NCBI GenBank assembly: GCA_947258565.1
Contig: CAMYJB010000013.1
Coordinates: 116,071 to 180,070, forward strand
Length of the DNA: 64,000 nucleotides
Direction: 5' to 3'
Origin: an uncultured Woeseiaceae bacterium
GTDB lineage: Bacteria; Pseudomonadota; Gammaproteobacteria; Steroidobacterales; Woeseiaceae
Both the position numbers and the translations under genes were made by a program. The notes beneath the pieces were generated by a model. The model was not told the DNA's origin and searched no databases. It saw only the letters and a program-made list of their open reading frames with translations. Positions 18,001-30,631 of this stretch are shown here, one piece after another. Positions within the stretch are counted from its first letter, which is position 1; each line of letters starts with the position of its first letter.

Positions 18001-19014
18001 CTACTTCGCGTTGACGAGCGCGACCGTGGTATCGAGCATGCGGTTGGAGAAGCCCCACTCGTTGTCGTACCAGGCGATCACCTTGACCATCGTGCCGTCG
18101 ATGACCTTGGTCAGCGTCGCATCGTAGGTGGATGAGGCCGGATCGTGATTGAAGTCGATGGACACCAGCGGCTCGTCGTTGTAGGCGAGCACGCCCTTGA
18201 GATCACCCTCGCTGGCCGCCTTCAGAATCTCGTTGATCTCGTCGATGCTCGTCGCGCGCTCCGCGACGAAGGTGAGGTCCACCGCCGAGACGTTAATGGT
18301 CGGCACACGCATCGAGAAGCCGTCGAGTTTGCCATTCAGCTCGGGCAGCACGAGGCCGACCGCCTTCGCGGCGCCCGTGCTCGTTGGAATCTGCGACATG
18401 GTTGCCGAGCGCGCGCGGCGCAGATCCTTGTGATAAACATCGGTCAGCACCTGGTCGTTCGTGTAGGCATGTATCGTCGTCATGATGCCGTGTTTCACGC
18501 CGATCGATTCGTGCAGCGGCTTCACCATGGGCGCAAGGCAGTTCGTAGTGCAGGACGCGTTGGAGATCACGGCATCATCCGCGGTCAGCGTGTCGTGATT
18601 GACGCCGTAGACGATCGTTTTGTCGATGCCCTCGCCGCCCGGCGCGGAGAGAATCACTTTCTTCGCGCCGCCCTCGAGATGCTTGCCAGCCGTCTCGCGG
18701 GTGCGGAACAGTCCCGTGCACTCGAATACGACCTCTACGCCGAGTTCTCCCCAGGGCAGTTTCGCGGGATCGCGCTCGGCGAAGACGCGCACCCGGTCAC
18801 CGTTAACGACGATGTCGTTGCCGTCGACTTCGACGGTGCCGGGAAACGGCCCGTGCGCCGTGTCGCGCCGCGTCAGGTGAGCATTTGTCGCTGCGTCACC
18901 GAGATCGTTAAGTGCAACGACGTCGAACTCTCCCGTGCGGCCCGATTCGTGGATCGCGCGCAGGACGTTTCGCCCGATACGGCCGTAGCCGTTAATGCCA
19001 ACCTTGATCGTCAT
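18001..19014 (-). CDS. gap: Glyceraldehyde-3-phosphate dehydrogenase, type I
   Basis: Oxidises glyceraldehyde-3-P to 1,3-bisphosphoglycerate. The 337-aa protein opens '[20 protein letters not shown]' (Rossmann fold). The active-site signature '[13 protein letters not shown]' holds the catalytic cysteine near residue 153, with the assisting histidine in '[12 protein letters not shown]'. It ends with '[12 protein letters not shown]'. A strong AGGAG ribosome site precedes the ATG. It lies between tkt and pgk, serving glycolysis and gluconeogenesis. Confidence 0.97.
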   Translation of the reverse strand: MTIKVGINGYGRIGRNVLRAIHESGRTGEFDVVALNDLGDAATNAHLTRRDTAHGPFPGTVEVDGNDIVVNGDRVRVFAERDPAKLPWGELGVEVVFECTGLFRTRETAGKHLEGGAKKVILSAPGGEGIDKTIVYGVNHDTLTADDAVISNASCTTNCLAPMVKPLHESIGVKHGIMTTIHAYTNDQVLTDVYHKDLRRARSATMSQIPTSTGAAKAVGLVLPELNGKLDGFSMRVPTINVSAVDLTFVAERATSIDEINEILKAASEGDLKGVLAYNDEPLVSIDFNHDPASSTYDATLTKVIDGTMVKVIAWYDNEWGFSNRMLDTTVALVNAK

Positions 19015-19085
19015 GTTTATCTCCTGGTTATTCGATTAGCCGGCCAGCCGCAGGGACCGTATCGCCGGCAAACAGTATGAAAGTG

Positions 19086-21113
<2,028 letters not shown>

Positions 21114-21199
21114 CGAGGTCTTTTTGCGCCTGATGGCGTTTGTTATGTGAATCGACGGCGAAAATCGTTGCCGCGGATCGCGCATTTTCAGGGTTTTTC

Positions 21200-21243
21200 G
21201 CTGACGCCGCAAGCAGCGTCAGCGGTCCCCGGACAATCCGGGG
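21200..21243 (+). promoter_or_regulatory. Two tandem perfect hairpins between tkt and metK
   Basis: Within the 230-bp divergent gap an 8-bp perfect stem (GCTGACGC / GCGTCAGC, 8-base loop, 21200-21223) is followed 3 bases later by a 7-bp perfect stem (CCCCGGA / TCCGGGG, loop CAA, 21227-21243). Neither is followed by a T-tract on either strand, so they are not simple terminators. They could be a leader element of tkt (minus strand) or an upstream element of metK. The conserved blocks of known SAM or SAH riboswitches are not recognised. Confidence 0.45.
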
Positions 21244-21303
21244 CGCAATCGTAACCAATTGCATCCGTTACGACGCGAATGGTCGCAACAGCGCACATTG
21301 CGG

Positions 21304-21309
21304 TACAAT
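21304..21309 (+). promoter_or_regulatory. Candidate -10 element of the metK promoter
   Basis: TACAAT (5/6 match) lies 34 bases before the metK ATG. No good -35 is seen at 16-18 bases, so the promoter may be activator-dependent. No MetJ-type AGACGTCT repeat is visible. Confidence 0.4.
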
Positions 21310-21343
21310 CGCGGCCTCCGAAAATCACCAAAGACCAAATCCC

Positions 21344-22504
21344 ATGAGTGACTCATTCGTGTTCACCTCGGAATCCGTATCCGAGGGACATCCGGACAAG
21401 ATTGCCGACCAGATATCCGACGGCATCCTCGACGCGATCCTCGCCGAGGACCCGAGGGCGCGCGTCGCCTGCGAGACGCTCGTAAAGACCGGCGTCGTGA
21501 TCGTCGCCGGCGAGATAACGACCGAAGCCTGGGTCGATTTCGAGCAAATCGTCCGGGAAACCGTCGTGGATATCGGCTACGACGACTCCAAGATGGGGTT
21601 CGACGGGCACTCGTGCGCCGTGCTAAACGCGATCGGCAAGCAGTCCGCGGACATCAGTCAGGGCGTTGACCGCGACACACCCGAGGAACAGGGCGCGGGC
21701 GACCAGGGCATGATGTTCGGTTATGCCACGAATGAGACCGAGGTGCTCATGCCGGCGCCGATTACCTACGCGCACCTGCTCGTGCGCCGCCAGGCCCAGG
21801 TTCGCAAGAACGGCACGCTGCCCTGGCTGCGACCGGACGCCAAGAGCCAGGTGACCTTCGTTTACGAGGACAACAAGCCGGTGTCGATCGACGCGGTCGT
21901 GCTGTCGACCCAGCACAGGGCCGACGTCAGCAGGGCCGAGCTGACCGAAGGCGTGATCGACGAGATCATCAAGCCCGTGTTGCCGGCGGACTGGATCGGC
22001 AAGGACACCCGCTTCCATATCAATCCGACCGGGCGTTTCGAGATCGGCGGCCCGATGGGCGACGCCGGCCTCACGGGGCGCAAGATCATCGTCGATACCT
22101 ACGGCGGAATGGCGCGCCACGGCGGCGGCGCCTTCTCCGGCAAGGACCCGTCCAAGGTCGACCGCTCCGCGACCTATGCCGCGCGATACGTGGCGAAGAA
22201 TATCGTTGCGGCCGGTCTCGCCGACCGTTGCGAGGTACAGGTTTCGTATGCGATCGGCGTCGCCGAACCGACCTCCATCAGCGTATTCACGTTCGGCACC
22301 GGCAAGATTCCCGACTCACAGCTGACCGAGCTCATACGGGAGCATTTCGACCTGCGGCCCTACGGCATCCTCAAGATGCTGGACCTCGTTCGCCCGATCT
22401 ACAAAGCCACGGCGGCATACGGGCATTTCGGCCGGGAAGATATCGATGCTCCGTGGGAGAAAACGGACAAGGCCGAGGCGCTCAAGGGCGCCGCGGCGGC
22501 CTGA
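21344..22504 (+). CDS. metK: S-adenosylmethionine synthetase
   Basis: Makes SAM from methionine and ATP. ATG 21344 gives 386 aa starting '[32 protein letters not shown]', the canonical N terminus; the track start at 21140 is in the regulatory gap. The hallmark motifs are '[16 protein letters not shown]' (~residue 117) and '[17 protein letters not shown]' (~265, P-loop-like). The ribosome site is weak. ahcY follows after 23 bp with a good AGGAG, so SAM formation and SAH removal are coupled. Confidence 0.97.
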   Translation: MSDSFVFTSESVSEGHPDKIADQISDGILDAILAEDPRARVACETLVKTGVVIVAGEITTEAWVDFEQIVRETVVDIGYDDSKMGFDGHSCAVLNAIGKQSADISQGVDRDTPEEQGAGDQGMMFGYATNETEVLMPAPITYAHLLVRRQAQVRKNGTLPWLRPDAKSQVTFVYEDNKPVSIDAVVLSTQHRADVSRAELTEGVIDEIIKPVLPADWIGKDTRFHINPTGRFEIGGPMGDAGLTGRKIIVDTYGGMARHGGGAFSGKDPSKVDRSATYAARYVAKNIVAAGLADRCEVQVSYAIGVAEPTSISVFTFGTGKIPDSQLTELIREHFDLRPYGILKMLDLVRPIYKATAAYGHFGREDIDAPWEKTDKAEALKGAAAA

Positions 22505-22515
22505 CAGACAATTAA

Positions 22516-23841
<1,326 letters not shown>

Positions 23842-23939
23842 CTGCCGCATGTCGATTGCTCACGGCCTCGGACTGCCGCTATCATGCAGTTCGTCCAAAC
23901 GGCTCGAGGTGCGGGCACATTCACGGTTCAGCTGATCCT

Positions 23940-24689
23940 GTGCGGGTCCTGCATCTGACGGACCCGCATCTCTTCGCCGACAGGAACGGAGCCCTGCGAG
24001 GCGCCGTCACGTATGCCACGCTGCGGTCTGTAATCGAGCACTACCGCCATGGCGACTTCGCGGCAGACCTTGTCGCACTGACCGGCGACATCATCCAGGA
24101 TGACTCGGCAGAGGCCTATGGCCATTGCCGCGACCTGCTCACGGCGCTCGACCTGCCGGTCTTCTGCGTACCGGGCAACCATGACGTCCGTCACCTGATG
24201 CGCGACATCCTGCCGGCGCCGCCGTTTTCCTATTGTGATTCTGTGGCGATCGGTAACTGGCTGATCGTCGGTATCGACAGCTGCAGCTCGGGCCGCCCCG
24301 GGGGCAAGATCGCAGAGAGGGAGCTGTGCCGCATGGAAGATACCATTGCAGCCAGCAGCGCCAAACACGTCATGATCTGCCTGCACCATCCGCCGGTCCC
24401 GATGCACAGCAAGTGGCTGGACTCCGTCGGCCTCGACAACGGCGATGAATTCCTCGAGCGGGCGGGATCAGCGGGGCGTGTTCGTATCGCGATCTTCGGT
24501 CACGTGCACCAGGACCATGATGCCGAGCGCGATGGGATTCGGCTCATCGCCACACCCTCGACCTGCCGCCAGTTCCTGCCGCACTCGGACGAGTTCGCGG
24601 TCGACGACAGGCCGCCCGCCTATCGATGCATCGAGATGCAGCCGGACGGCAGCGTCAGTACCGAACTGATCTGGGTGGAAAGTGGCTGA
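23940..24689 (+). CDS. cpdA: 3',5'-cyclic-AMP phosphodiesterase-like metallophosphatase (CpdA family)
   Basis: Class III phosphodiesterase fold with two metals. The track ORF starts at a TTG (23856), but GTG 23940 gives 'MRVLHLTDPHLF', the conserved family start, for 249 aa. Metal ligands are visible in order: 'TDPHL', 'LTGDIIQD', 'VPGNHDV', 'CLHHPP' and 'FGHVHQD'. This set is that of CpdA, which lowers cAMP in E. coli. Substrate specificity in this organism is unproven. Its stop lies 8 bases inside the next gene. Confidence 0.85.
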   Translation: MRVLHLTDPHLFADRNGALRGAVTYATLRSVIEHYRHGDFAADLVALTGDIIQDDSAEAYGHCRDLLTALDLPVFCVPGNHDVRHLMRDILPAPPFSYCDSVAIGNWLIVGIDSCSSGRPGGKIAERELCRMEDTIAASSAKHVMICLHHPPVPMHSKWLDSVGLDNGDEFLERAGSAGRVRIAIFGHVHQDHDAERDGIRLIATPSTCRQFLPHSDEFAVDDRPPAYRCIEMQPDGSVSTELIWVESG

Positions 24690-25575
24690 ACGTATTGCAC
24701 TCGTCTTTTTGTGGCTGCTGCCATCGCTCGCGCTGGCCGACTCTGCCGGCCACCCGGTCACGATGTGGATGGCCGAGGGAACCGCCAACCGGGTCTACCT
24801 GCTCGGTTCGGTCCACCTGCTGCGAGCACAGGATCATCCGCTGCCGCAGGTGATCGATGAGGTTTATGACGATGCCGAGACACTCTACATGGAACTCGAC
24901 ATGGACGACCTCGATCCGCTGCTCTTGCAGTCGACAATCAACCGCCTGGGGATGCTCGACGAGGGCACGTCGCTGCGGGACGTGATGGGCGACGAACTCT
25001 ACGCCGAGGCGATGGCGGTCGCCGCGGAACTGGATATGCCGCTCGAGATGCTGGAGCGGACAGAGCCCTGGTTCGCGGCAATCACGGTCGAGCAGCTGGC
25101 GCTCGCCCGCATCGGCTTCAACCCGTCATATGGCGTCGAAATGCACCTGCTAAAGAAAGCAACGAGAGACGGCAAGACGATCCTCGGCTTCGAGTCCGTG
25201 GAACAGCAACTCGCCTATCTCGACGGGCTCTCGCTTGATGCGCAGCGGGACCTCCTCATGCAGACGCTCACCGAGAGCGCCGCTATTCGAGACATCATGG
25301 ATGATTTGATTTTGGCCTGGCGTTCGGGTGACATTGACTTCCTAGAACAGACCTTGCTCGAGGACGTCTCGGGGTACCCGGAGCTCTACGAAACAATCGT
25401 GGCAAACCGCAACCGGCTCTGGGTGGACACGATCGACGAACTGCTGGAGCAAGGAGACGATTACCTGGTCGTCGTTGGTGCCCTGCACCTTGTCGGCGAG
25501 GACGGTGTGCCGCAGCTGCTGCAGCAGCGCGGCGTCAGGATAACGCAAATGCACGAGCTGAGAGGAATCGAATGA
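24682..25575 (+). CDS. TraB/GumN family exported protein
   Basis: A 297-aa TraB/GumN-family protein (Tiki-like putative metalloprotease fold). GTG 24682 overlaps cpdA by 8 bases and gives a signal peptide, '[17 protein letters not shown]', with cleavage near residue 20. The paired family motifs are present: '[10 protein letters not shown]' near residue 38 (GxxH) and '[18 protein letters not shown]' near residue 265, with acidic '[11 protein letters not shown]' between. Gammaproteobacterial members have no settled function. The stop overlaps the hemL start (ATGA), so cpdA, this gene and hemL are translated as a unit. Confidence 0.83.
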   Translation: MAERIALVFLWLLPSLALADSAGHPVTMWMAEGTANRVYLLGSVHLLRAQDHPLPQVIDEVYDDAETLYMELDMDDLDPLLLQSTINRLGMLDEGTSLRDVMGDELYAEAMAVAAELDMPLEMLERTEPWFAAITVEQLALARIGFNPSYGVEMHLLKKATRDGKTILGFESVEQQLAYLDGLSLDAQRDLLMQTLTESAAIRDIMDDLILAWRSGDIDFLEQTLLEDVSGYPELYETIVANRNRLWVDTIDELLEQGDDYLVVVGALHLVGEDGVPQLLQQRGVRITQMHELRGIE

Positions 25576-26840
25576 GTCTGTATGCAGATGCCCGCGCGGT
25601 CATTGCGGGCGGTGTCAATTCACCGGTGCGCGCGTTCGCGGGCGTCGGTGGTGAACCGGTTTTCTTCAGGAGCGCGAGCGGCGCATGGGTAGAGTCCGAG
25701 GATGGCCGTCGCTTTATCGATTACGTCGGCTCGTGGGGACCGATGATCCTCGGCCACGCACACCCGGCAGTGCTCGATGCGGTTATCGAGACCGCGCAGC
25801 GGGGTTTGAGTTTCGGTGCTCCCTGCGTGCTGGAAACGCAGATCGCTACGAAGATCATCGGGCTCATGCCGTCAATCGAGCGCCTGCGGATGGTGAGCTC
25901 AGGCACCGAAGCGACAATGAGCGCGATCCGCCTCGCTCGCGGACACACCGGGCGCGACAAGATCGTCAAGTTCGAAGGATGCTATCACGGCCATTCGGAT
26001 TCACTGTTGATCAAAGCCGGCTCCGGAGCACTGACGCTGGGCGTCCCGAGCTCTCCCGGCGTTCCGTCCGAACTGGCTGCCCATACGATTACCCTGCCGT
26101 TCAACGACGCCGATGCGGTCGCACAGGCCTTCGACGAGGTCGGCGACGCCGTAGCATGCGTTATCGTCGAGCCCATCGCCGGCAACATGAACATGGTGCC
26201 CCCTGCGCCCGGCTTTCTGGAAACCTTGCGAGAGGCGTGCAGCGACAGTGGCGCCGTATTGATTTTCGACGAGGTAATGACCGGTTTCCGCGTCGCCAAG
26301 GGCGGCGCGCAGGCCTTGTTCGGGGTCGAACCCGACCTGACAACGCTGGGCAAGGTTGTCGGTGGCGGTATGCCGGCCGCCGCGTTCGGCGGCCGCGCCG
26401 ACATCATGGCGGACATAGCGCCCGACGGTCCCGTTTACCAGGCGGGGACCCTGTCAGGTAACCCGGTCGCGATGGCCGCCGGACTGGCGACGCTGGAACT
26501 CATCGACGCTCCGGGCTTTTACGAGCAGCTAGGCGAGCGAACGAAGCAGCTGACCGACGGCCTCGCCGCGGCGGCGACCGACGCAGGCATCGCACTGTGC
26601 GTCGAACAGCAAGGCGGCATGTTCGGTTTCGTATTTACGGACTCGGGACCGGTACGGAGTTTTGCACAGGTCTCGGCCGCGGACGTGGATCGGTTCAAAG
26701 CTTTTTTCCACGGTATGCTCGAGGAAGGCGTCTATCTGGCACCGTCTGCTTTCGAGGCCGGTTTCGTCTCGGCAGCCCACGGCGAAAGCGAGGTCGAGCA
26801 GACGCTCGCTGCCGCACGCAAGGTGTTCGGGACGCTCTAG
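25572..26840 (+). CDS. hemL: Glutamate-1-semialdehyde 2,1-aminomutase
   Basis: PLP enzyme that forms 5-aminolevulinate, the committed tetrapyrrole precursor (C5 pathway). The 422-aa protein opens '[22 protein letters not shown]', slightly shorter at the N terminus than many HemL. '[16 protein letters not shown]' binds PLP phosphate, '[11 protein letters not shown]' follows, and the Schiff-base lysine is in '[18 protein letters not shown]' near residue 260. It starts inside the TraB/GumN stop codon. Tetrapyrrole output also feeds the cobalamin needed by NrdJ in this genome. Confidence 0.96.
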   Translation: MSLYADARAVIAGGVNSPVRAFAGVGGEPVFFRSASGAWVESEDGRRFIDYVGSWGPMILGHAHPAVLDAVIETAQRGLSFGAPCVLETQIATKIIGLMPSIERLRMVSSGTEATMSAIRLARGHTGRDKIVKFEGCYHGHSDSLLIKAGSGALTLGVPSSPGVPSELAAHTITLPFNDADAVAQAFDEVGDAVACVIVEPIAGNMNMVPPAPGFLETLREACSDSGAVLIFDEVMTGFRVAKGGAQALFGVEPDLTTLGKVVGGGMPAAAFGGRADIMADIAPDGPVYQAGTLSGNPVAMAAGLATLELIDAPGFYEQLGERTKQLTDGLAAAATDAGIALCVEQQGGMFGFVFTDSGPVRSFAQVSAADVDRFKAFFHGMLEEGVYLAPSAFEAGFVSAAHGESEVEQTLAAARKVFGTL

Positions 26841-26845
26841 AAAGC

Positions 26846-27433
26846 TCAGGCCGCGCCGAGCGGGCCGCGCACGTGCTTCAGCACTTTCTGTACGAGCCGC
26901 AGGCGTTCGGCCGGGTCGGATTGTTCGAGGCACAGCTGCTTTTCCTCGAGGTCTATTGGCAGAATCTCGACGAATCGGTTTGTCACCCAGCCTGCATCGT
27001 CGAGGCGACGTTCCAGGTCCTCGTACAGCCGCCCGAGGTCGTCGAGTACCCCGGACAGGATCGCCGCCATTGGCCGGTATTCCTCCGGCAAGGGTACTTC
27101 ACTCTCCTCCGGCAGTACCTCGACTTCGCCGATGTGGAGCCCGTCCGCTTGGCGATGGGATGACAGCAGGCGGAAGCGCTGCTCGCCCCGGGCGGTTACC
27201 CCGAGCAGGCCGTCGCTGCCCTGGTACCAGTCGACGATCCGCGCCAGCGTGCCAATATCGTGGGTTTTCGCCGGACCGACTTCGCCGCCCTCACGAATCA
27301 GCACTACGCCGAACGGGCTGTCATCCTTCATGCACCGGCCGATCATGTCCACGTAGCGCGCCTCGAAGATCCGGAGCGGTAGCGGGCCGCCCGGGAACAG
27401 GACCGTGCTTAAGGGAAAAAGGGGTACGCGCAC
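26846..27433 (-). CDS. LON peptidase substrate-binding (PUA-like) domain protein
   Basis: Stand-alone protein carrying only the N-terminal substrate-binding domain of Lon; no ATPase or protease domain. The family start '(M)RVPLFPLSTVLFPGGPLPLRIFEARY' is clear. The track start (TTG 27463) overlaps a TATACT that looks like a -10 box on the same strand, so I prefer GTG 27433, giving 195 aa. The role of these proteins is not established. Convergent with hemL (5-bp gap). Confidence 0.83.
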   Translation of the reverse strand: MRVPLFPLSTVLFPGGPLPLRIFEARYVDMIGRCMKDDSPFGVVLIREGGEVGPAKTHDIGTLARIVDWYQGSDGLLGVTARGEQRFRLLSSHRQADGLHIGEVEVLPEESEVPLPEEYRPMAAILSGVLDDLGRLYEDLERRLDDAGWVTNRFVEILPIDLEEKQLCLEQSDPAERLRLVQKVLKHVRGPLGAA

Positions 27434-27462
27434 GACGCCGGCCAGTAATCGGATACTCACCA

Positions 27463-27468
27463 AGTATA
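27463..27468 (-). promoter_or_regulatory. Candidate -10 box before the LON-domain gene
   Basis: TATACT on the minus strand, 30 bases upstream of the preferred GTG start. No good -35 is seen. Its position argues against the TTG start used in the ORF track. Confidence 0.35.
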
Positions 27469-27596
27469 GTTACCTCGCCGGCGAACCGCTCCCGTCCGCG
27501 TCCGCGCCCCGCACAGAAAAGCGGACCGAAGGGAGCCATGAGGGAGACAAATGACCCGCGCGCCCGCCTCCTTAGAATCCAGGTCGGGACCGGTTG

Positions 27597-28967
27597 TCAG
27601 GAGGTGCGCGTACGCTGCAGGACCGCGGTGAGCGTCTGCCGTGCCCCGCCGAAACCACCATTGCTCATGAAAACGACCTGGTCGCCGGCGAGTACCCGGG
27701 TCGACATGTCGCTCGCGAGTTCGTCGTAGTCACGGAAAGCACGCAACTTCTTCCCCAACGGCTCCAGCGCGGCGTCGAAATCTTCGTCCATTTCGTCGGG
27801 ACGATACAGCCAGATCAGGTCCGCTTCCTCGAGCGAGTCGGCGAGTTCGCGGTTGTGCGCGCCGAGTTTCATCGTATTCGATCGGGGTTCGATCGCAACG
27901 ACCAGCCGATTGCCGGGATAGCGCCGCTTCATGGCTGCAATCGTGCGCCGGATCGCGGTGGGATGATGCGCAAAATCATCGTAGATCGCGATGTCCCCGA
28001 CGGTCGCCGTGCGCTCCATGCGCCGCTTAACCCCCTCGAATCGTGACAGCGCATCAACCGCTTGCCGCAATTCGATCCCGGCCGAATGCGCGGCAGCGAC
28101 GGCGGCGATGGCATTTTCGAGGTTATGCGAACCGCCGAGAAGCCATCGCGCCTCCGCCGACCGGCCTTGCGGGTCACGCATGCGAATGTGGCGCTCGGAT
28201 GCATCGACGAACTCTGCGCGCCACTCGGCGCCCTCGCCCAGGGAAAACATTTCGCGCGGCGTCCAGCACCCCATCTCCAATAGCCGCGCAAGGTTGCCGT
28301 CAGCCGCATTCATTACGATCCGGCCGGATCCCGGCACAGTGCGCAGCAGCTGGTGGAACTGCCACAGTATGGCGTCGAGATCCTTGTAGATATCCGCATG
28401 ATCGTATTCGAGATTGTTGAGAATCAGCGTACGCGGCCTGTAATGCACGAACTTGGCCCGCTTGTCGAAAAAGGCCGTGTCGTATTCGTCCGCCTCCACG
28501 ACGAAGCAGTCGCCGCTACCGAAGCGTGCCGACACGCCGAAGTTGGCGGGCACACCACCAACGAGGAATCCGGGCTGCTTGCCCGCGTCCTCGAGTATCC
28601 AGGCCAGCAGGCTCGCCGTCGTGGTCTTGCCGTGCGTGCCGGCCACGGCGAAGACGTGCTGCCCCCGCAAAACGTGCTCCGCAAGCCACTGTGGCCCTGA
28701 TTGGTATGGGATGTCTCGATCGAGCATCGCCTCGACGACGTCGAATCCCCGGCTTACCACGTTGCCGACGACTACGCGGTCCGGCGGCAACTTGAGCTGG
28801 TCGGCATCGAACCCCTCGTGGATATCGATGCCGAGCTTCTTCAGTTGCGCGCTCATCGGCGGATAGATACCGGCATCGCAGCCGGATACTTCGTGACCGG
28901 CAGCCTTGGCCAGGGCCGCAATACCGCCCATGAAAGTGCCACAAATGCCGAGTATATGTATGTGCAT
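27597..28967 (-). CDS. mpl: UDP-N-acetylmuramate:L-Ala-gamma-D-Glu-meso-DAP ligase Mpl
   Basis: Peptidoglycan-recycling Mur ligase that attaches recovered tripeptide to UDP-MurNAc. Start 28967 ('MHIHILGICGTFMGGIAALAKAAGHEVSGCD') gives 456 aa; the track ORF adds 23 codons that overlap the upstream gene. 'GICGTFMGG' (rather than the MurC GIGG form) is Mpl-specific, and the ATP loop is 'AGTHGKTTTASLLAW' (~residue 107). Later 'VVEADEYDTAFFDKRAKFVHY' and 'YDDFAHHPTAIRRT' match the family. It follows the small membrane-protein gene by 7 bp. Confidence 0.94.
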   Translation of the reverse strand: MHIHILGICGTFMGGIAALAKAAGHEVSGCDAGIYPPMSAQLKKLGIDIHEGFDADQLKLPPDRVVVGNVVSRGFDVVEAMLDRDIPYQSGPQWLAEHVLRGQHVFAVAGTHGKTTTASLLAWILEDAGKQPGFLVGGVPANFGVSARFGSGDCFVVEADEYDTAFFDKRAKFVHYRPRTLILNNLEYDHADIYKDLDAILWQFHQLLRTVPGSGRIVMNAADGNLARLLEMGCWTPREMFSLGEGAEWRAEFVDASERHIRMRDPQGRSAEARWLLGGSHNLENAIAAVAAAHSAGIELRQAVDALSRFEGVKRRMERTATVGDIAIYDDFAHHPTAIRRTIAAMKRRYPGNRLVVAIEPRSNTMKLGAHNRELADSLEEADLIWLYRPDEMDEDFDAALEPLGKKLRAFRDYDELASDMSTRVLAGDQVVFMSNGGFGGARQTLTAVLQRTRTS

Positions 28968-28974
28968 GCAGGAC

Positions 28975-29478
28975 TCAGGATGCGGGTGAAACCGCCATAG
29001 ACAACGCATACTGTAAAAGGAACACGGCAATTGCAATGATCAGCCCGACATACCAGTCGCGGTTTATCGTGCGAGAGATAATGTGTCCCTTGACGTGAAT
29101 CGACCAGAACAGCAGCAGGTAAACGATGATTTGCGCAAGCGCTGCTCCGAGCAGGAGCGACAGCGTGACGAGGCCGACAACCTGGGCGAGAAAGATGATC
29201 GCGCCGCAGCCGATGATCGCCGTGAGTGACTGCACCAGGCGGCTGCTGTACCCCGCAAGCACGATGACGGCGGCATAGCATACAAGGCTCAGTGCCCAGC
29301 CTGCCACCGAGACCGCAACGGCCGCGCCGCCGAATCCGGGCACTACAGCCGTCGCAATGAACAACGGCAGGAACCACATCGCCGTGGCCACATTCAGCAG
29401 CACCCAGGAGTGCGGGATCGCGTCCGGGCCCTTCCGTATGGTCACGATCTCGAATAGCGTTTTGATGAATGCCTGCAC
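28975..29478 (-). CDS. Small polytopic membrane protein of unknown function
   Basis: I do not recognise a function. The 167-aa product (GTG start) has about five hydrophobic segments: ~24-45 ('SWVLLNVATAMWFLPLFIAT'), ~50-75, ~82-105, ~105-128 and ~143-165 ('WYVGLIIAIAVFLLQYALSM'). The loop 'SIHVKGHIISRTINRD' is basic and probably cytoplasmic. No catalytic motif is seen. It is 7 bp upstream of mpl and transcribed with it, suggesting a link to cell-wall recycling or its transport. A Yip1-like integral membrane protein is one possibility, unproven. Confidence 0.7.
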   Translation of the reverse strand: MQAFIKTLFEIVTIRKGPDAIPHSWVLLNVATAMWFLPLFIATAVVPGFGGAAVAVSVAGWALSLVCYAAVIVLAGYSSRLVQSLTAIIGCGAIIFLAQVVGLVTLSLLLGAALAQIIVYLLLFWSIHVKGHIISRTINRDWYVGLIIAIAVFLLQYALSMAVSPAS

Positions 29479-29557
29479 GGCCTAAGCACGAATCTCGTCG
29501 ATGGGGCAATGATCGCATGTTAATCTGCCGATCCGAAGTCCACGCCTGCGGCCATCA

Positions 29558-30631
29558 ATGACTGCGTTCACGTTCGTCGACGAACCCGATTCGATCACGC
29601 CCGCGCTCCACGACCATCGCCTCCTCGGGGTCGATACGGAGTTCATACGTGAGAAGACGTTTTTTGCGCAGCTTTGCCTCGTGCAGGTCTCCGCGCCGGA
29701 CAGGGTCTACTGCGTCGACCCGCTCGCAGGAAATCCTATGCAGTCATTCTGGACAGAAACGTTCAGGAAGACCTGGGTCGTCCATTCGGCGCGCCAGGAC
29801 ATAGAAGTGATCTTTCAGAGTTCCGGGGCGATGCCCGTGAAACTGTTCGACACGCAAATCGCAGCAGCGCTGCTCGGCATGCAGCCGCAGATCGGTTATG
29901 CAGGCCTCGTCAAGGAACTGTTCGACGTCGACATCCCGAAATCCCACACGCGTGCCGACTGGTCGCAGCGTCCGCTTCCCGATGCGCTGCTCCATTATGC
30001 CGTCGAGGACGTCGAATACCTGCTGCCGGCCTACGAGCGCCTGGGCGAGCGCCTCGAGAAGGCCGGCCGGCTGTCGTGGGCGGAACAGGATTCGGCTTTG
30101 CTCCTCGACGAATCGCTGTATGGCTTCGACGAAACTCAGGCCGTGCAGCGGCTCAAGGGCGCGCGTAACTTTCGCGGCCGTCGGCGGTCCGCGGCCGAGC
30201 GTCTCGCCGTGTGGCGGGAAGCGGAGGCCGCGCGCAGAAACCGCCCGCGCCAGTGGATACTCCGGGACAGCGCATTGCTGGATATCGCGCACAAGCTGCC
30301 GGATACGATGGCCGACCTCCGCCGCATCGATGGCCTGCCCGCGAAATTCGTGAACCGTGCGGGCGACGAACTGCTGGCGGTCGTGGCTCGCTCCGCCGCC
30401 GACAACCACCAGTACCAGCCGCCAGCGGCTCCGGACGAAAAGCAGAAGAAGCTGCTGAAGATCATGCAGGCGGCCGTCACAGCGTGTGCGGACAAGCTTG
30501 GAATCAGCCCGGAGCTGGTTGCGCCTCGCAAAGAACTCGCGGCCGCGATCGTGGCGGGGAGGACGGACTCGCGGGTATTCCAGGGATGGCGGCGGGACCT
30601 GATCGGCGCTGAGTTGCTGCAGCTGCTATAG
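29558..30631 (+). CDS. rnd: Ribonuclease D
   Basis: 3'-5' exoribonuclease in tRNA 3' maturation. The 357-aa protein has the DEDD-y exonuclease core: 'LLGVDTEFIREKTFF' (first Asp/Glu), 'VVHSARQDIEVIF' (second Asp), and 'ALLHYAVEDVEYLLPAYERL' (Tyr plus Asp). An HRDC domain follows ('PRQWILRDSALLDIAHKLPDT', ~residues 225-305). The gene faces mpl's membrane partner divergently across 79 bp and ends abutting the adk stop codon. Confidence 0.94.
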   Translation: MTAFTFVDEPDSITPALHDHRLLGVDTEFIREKTFFAQLCLVQVSAPDRVYCVDPLAGNPMQSFWTETFRKTWVVHSARQDIEVIFQSSGAMPVKLFDTQIAAALLGMQPQIGYAGLVKELFDVDIPKSHTRADWSQRPLPDALLHYAVEDVEYLLPAYERLGERLEKAGRLSWAEQDSALLLDESLYGFDETQAVQRLKGARNFRGRRRSAAERLAVWREAEAARRNRPRQWILRDSALLDIAHKLPDTMADLRRIDGLPAKFVNRAGDELLAVVARSAADNHQYQPPAAPDEKQKKLLKIMQAAVTACADKLGISPELVAPRKELAAAIVAGRTDSRVFQGWRRDLIGAELLQLL

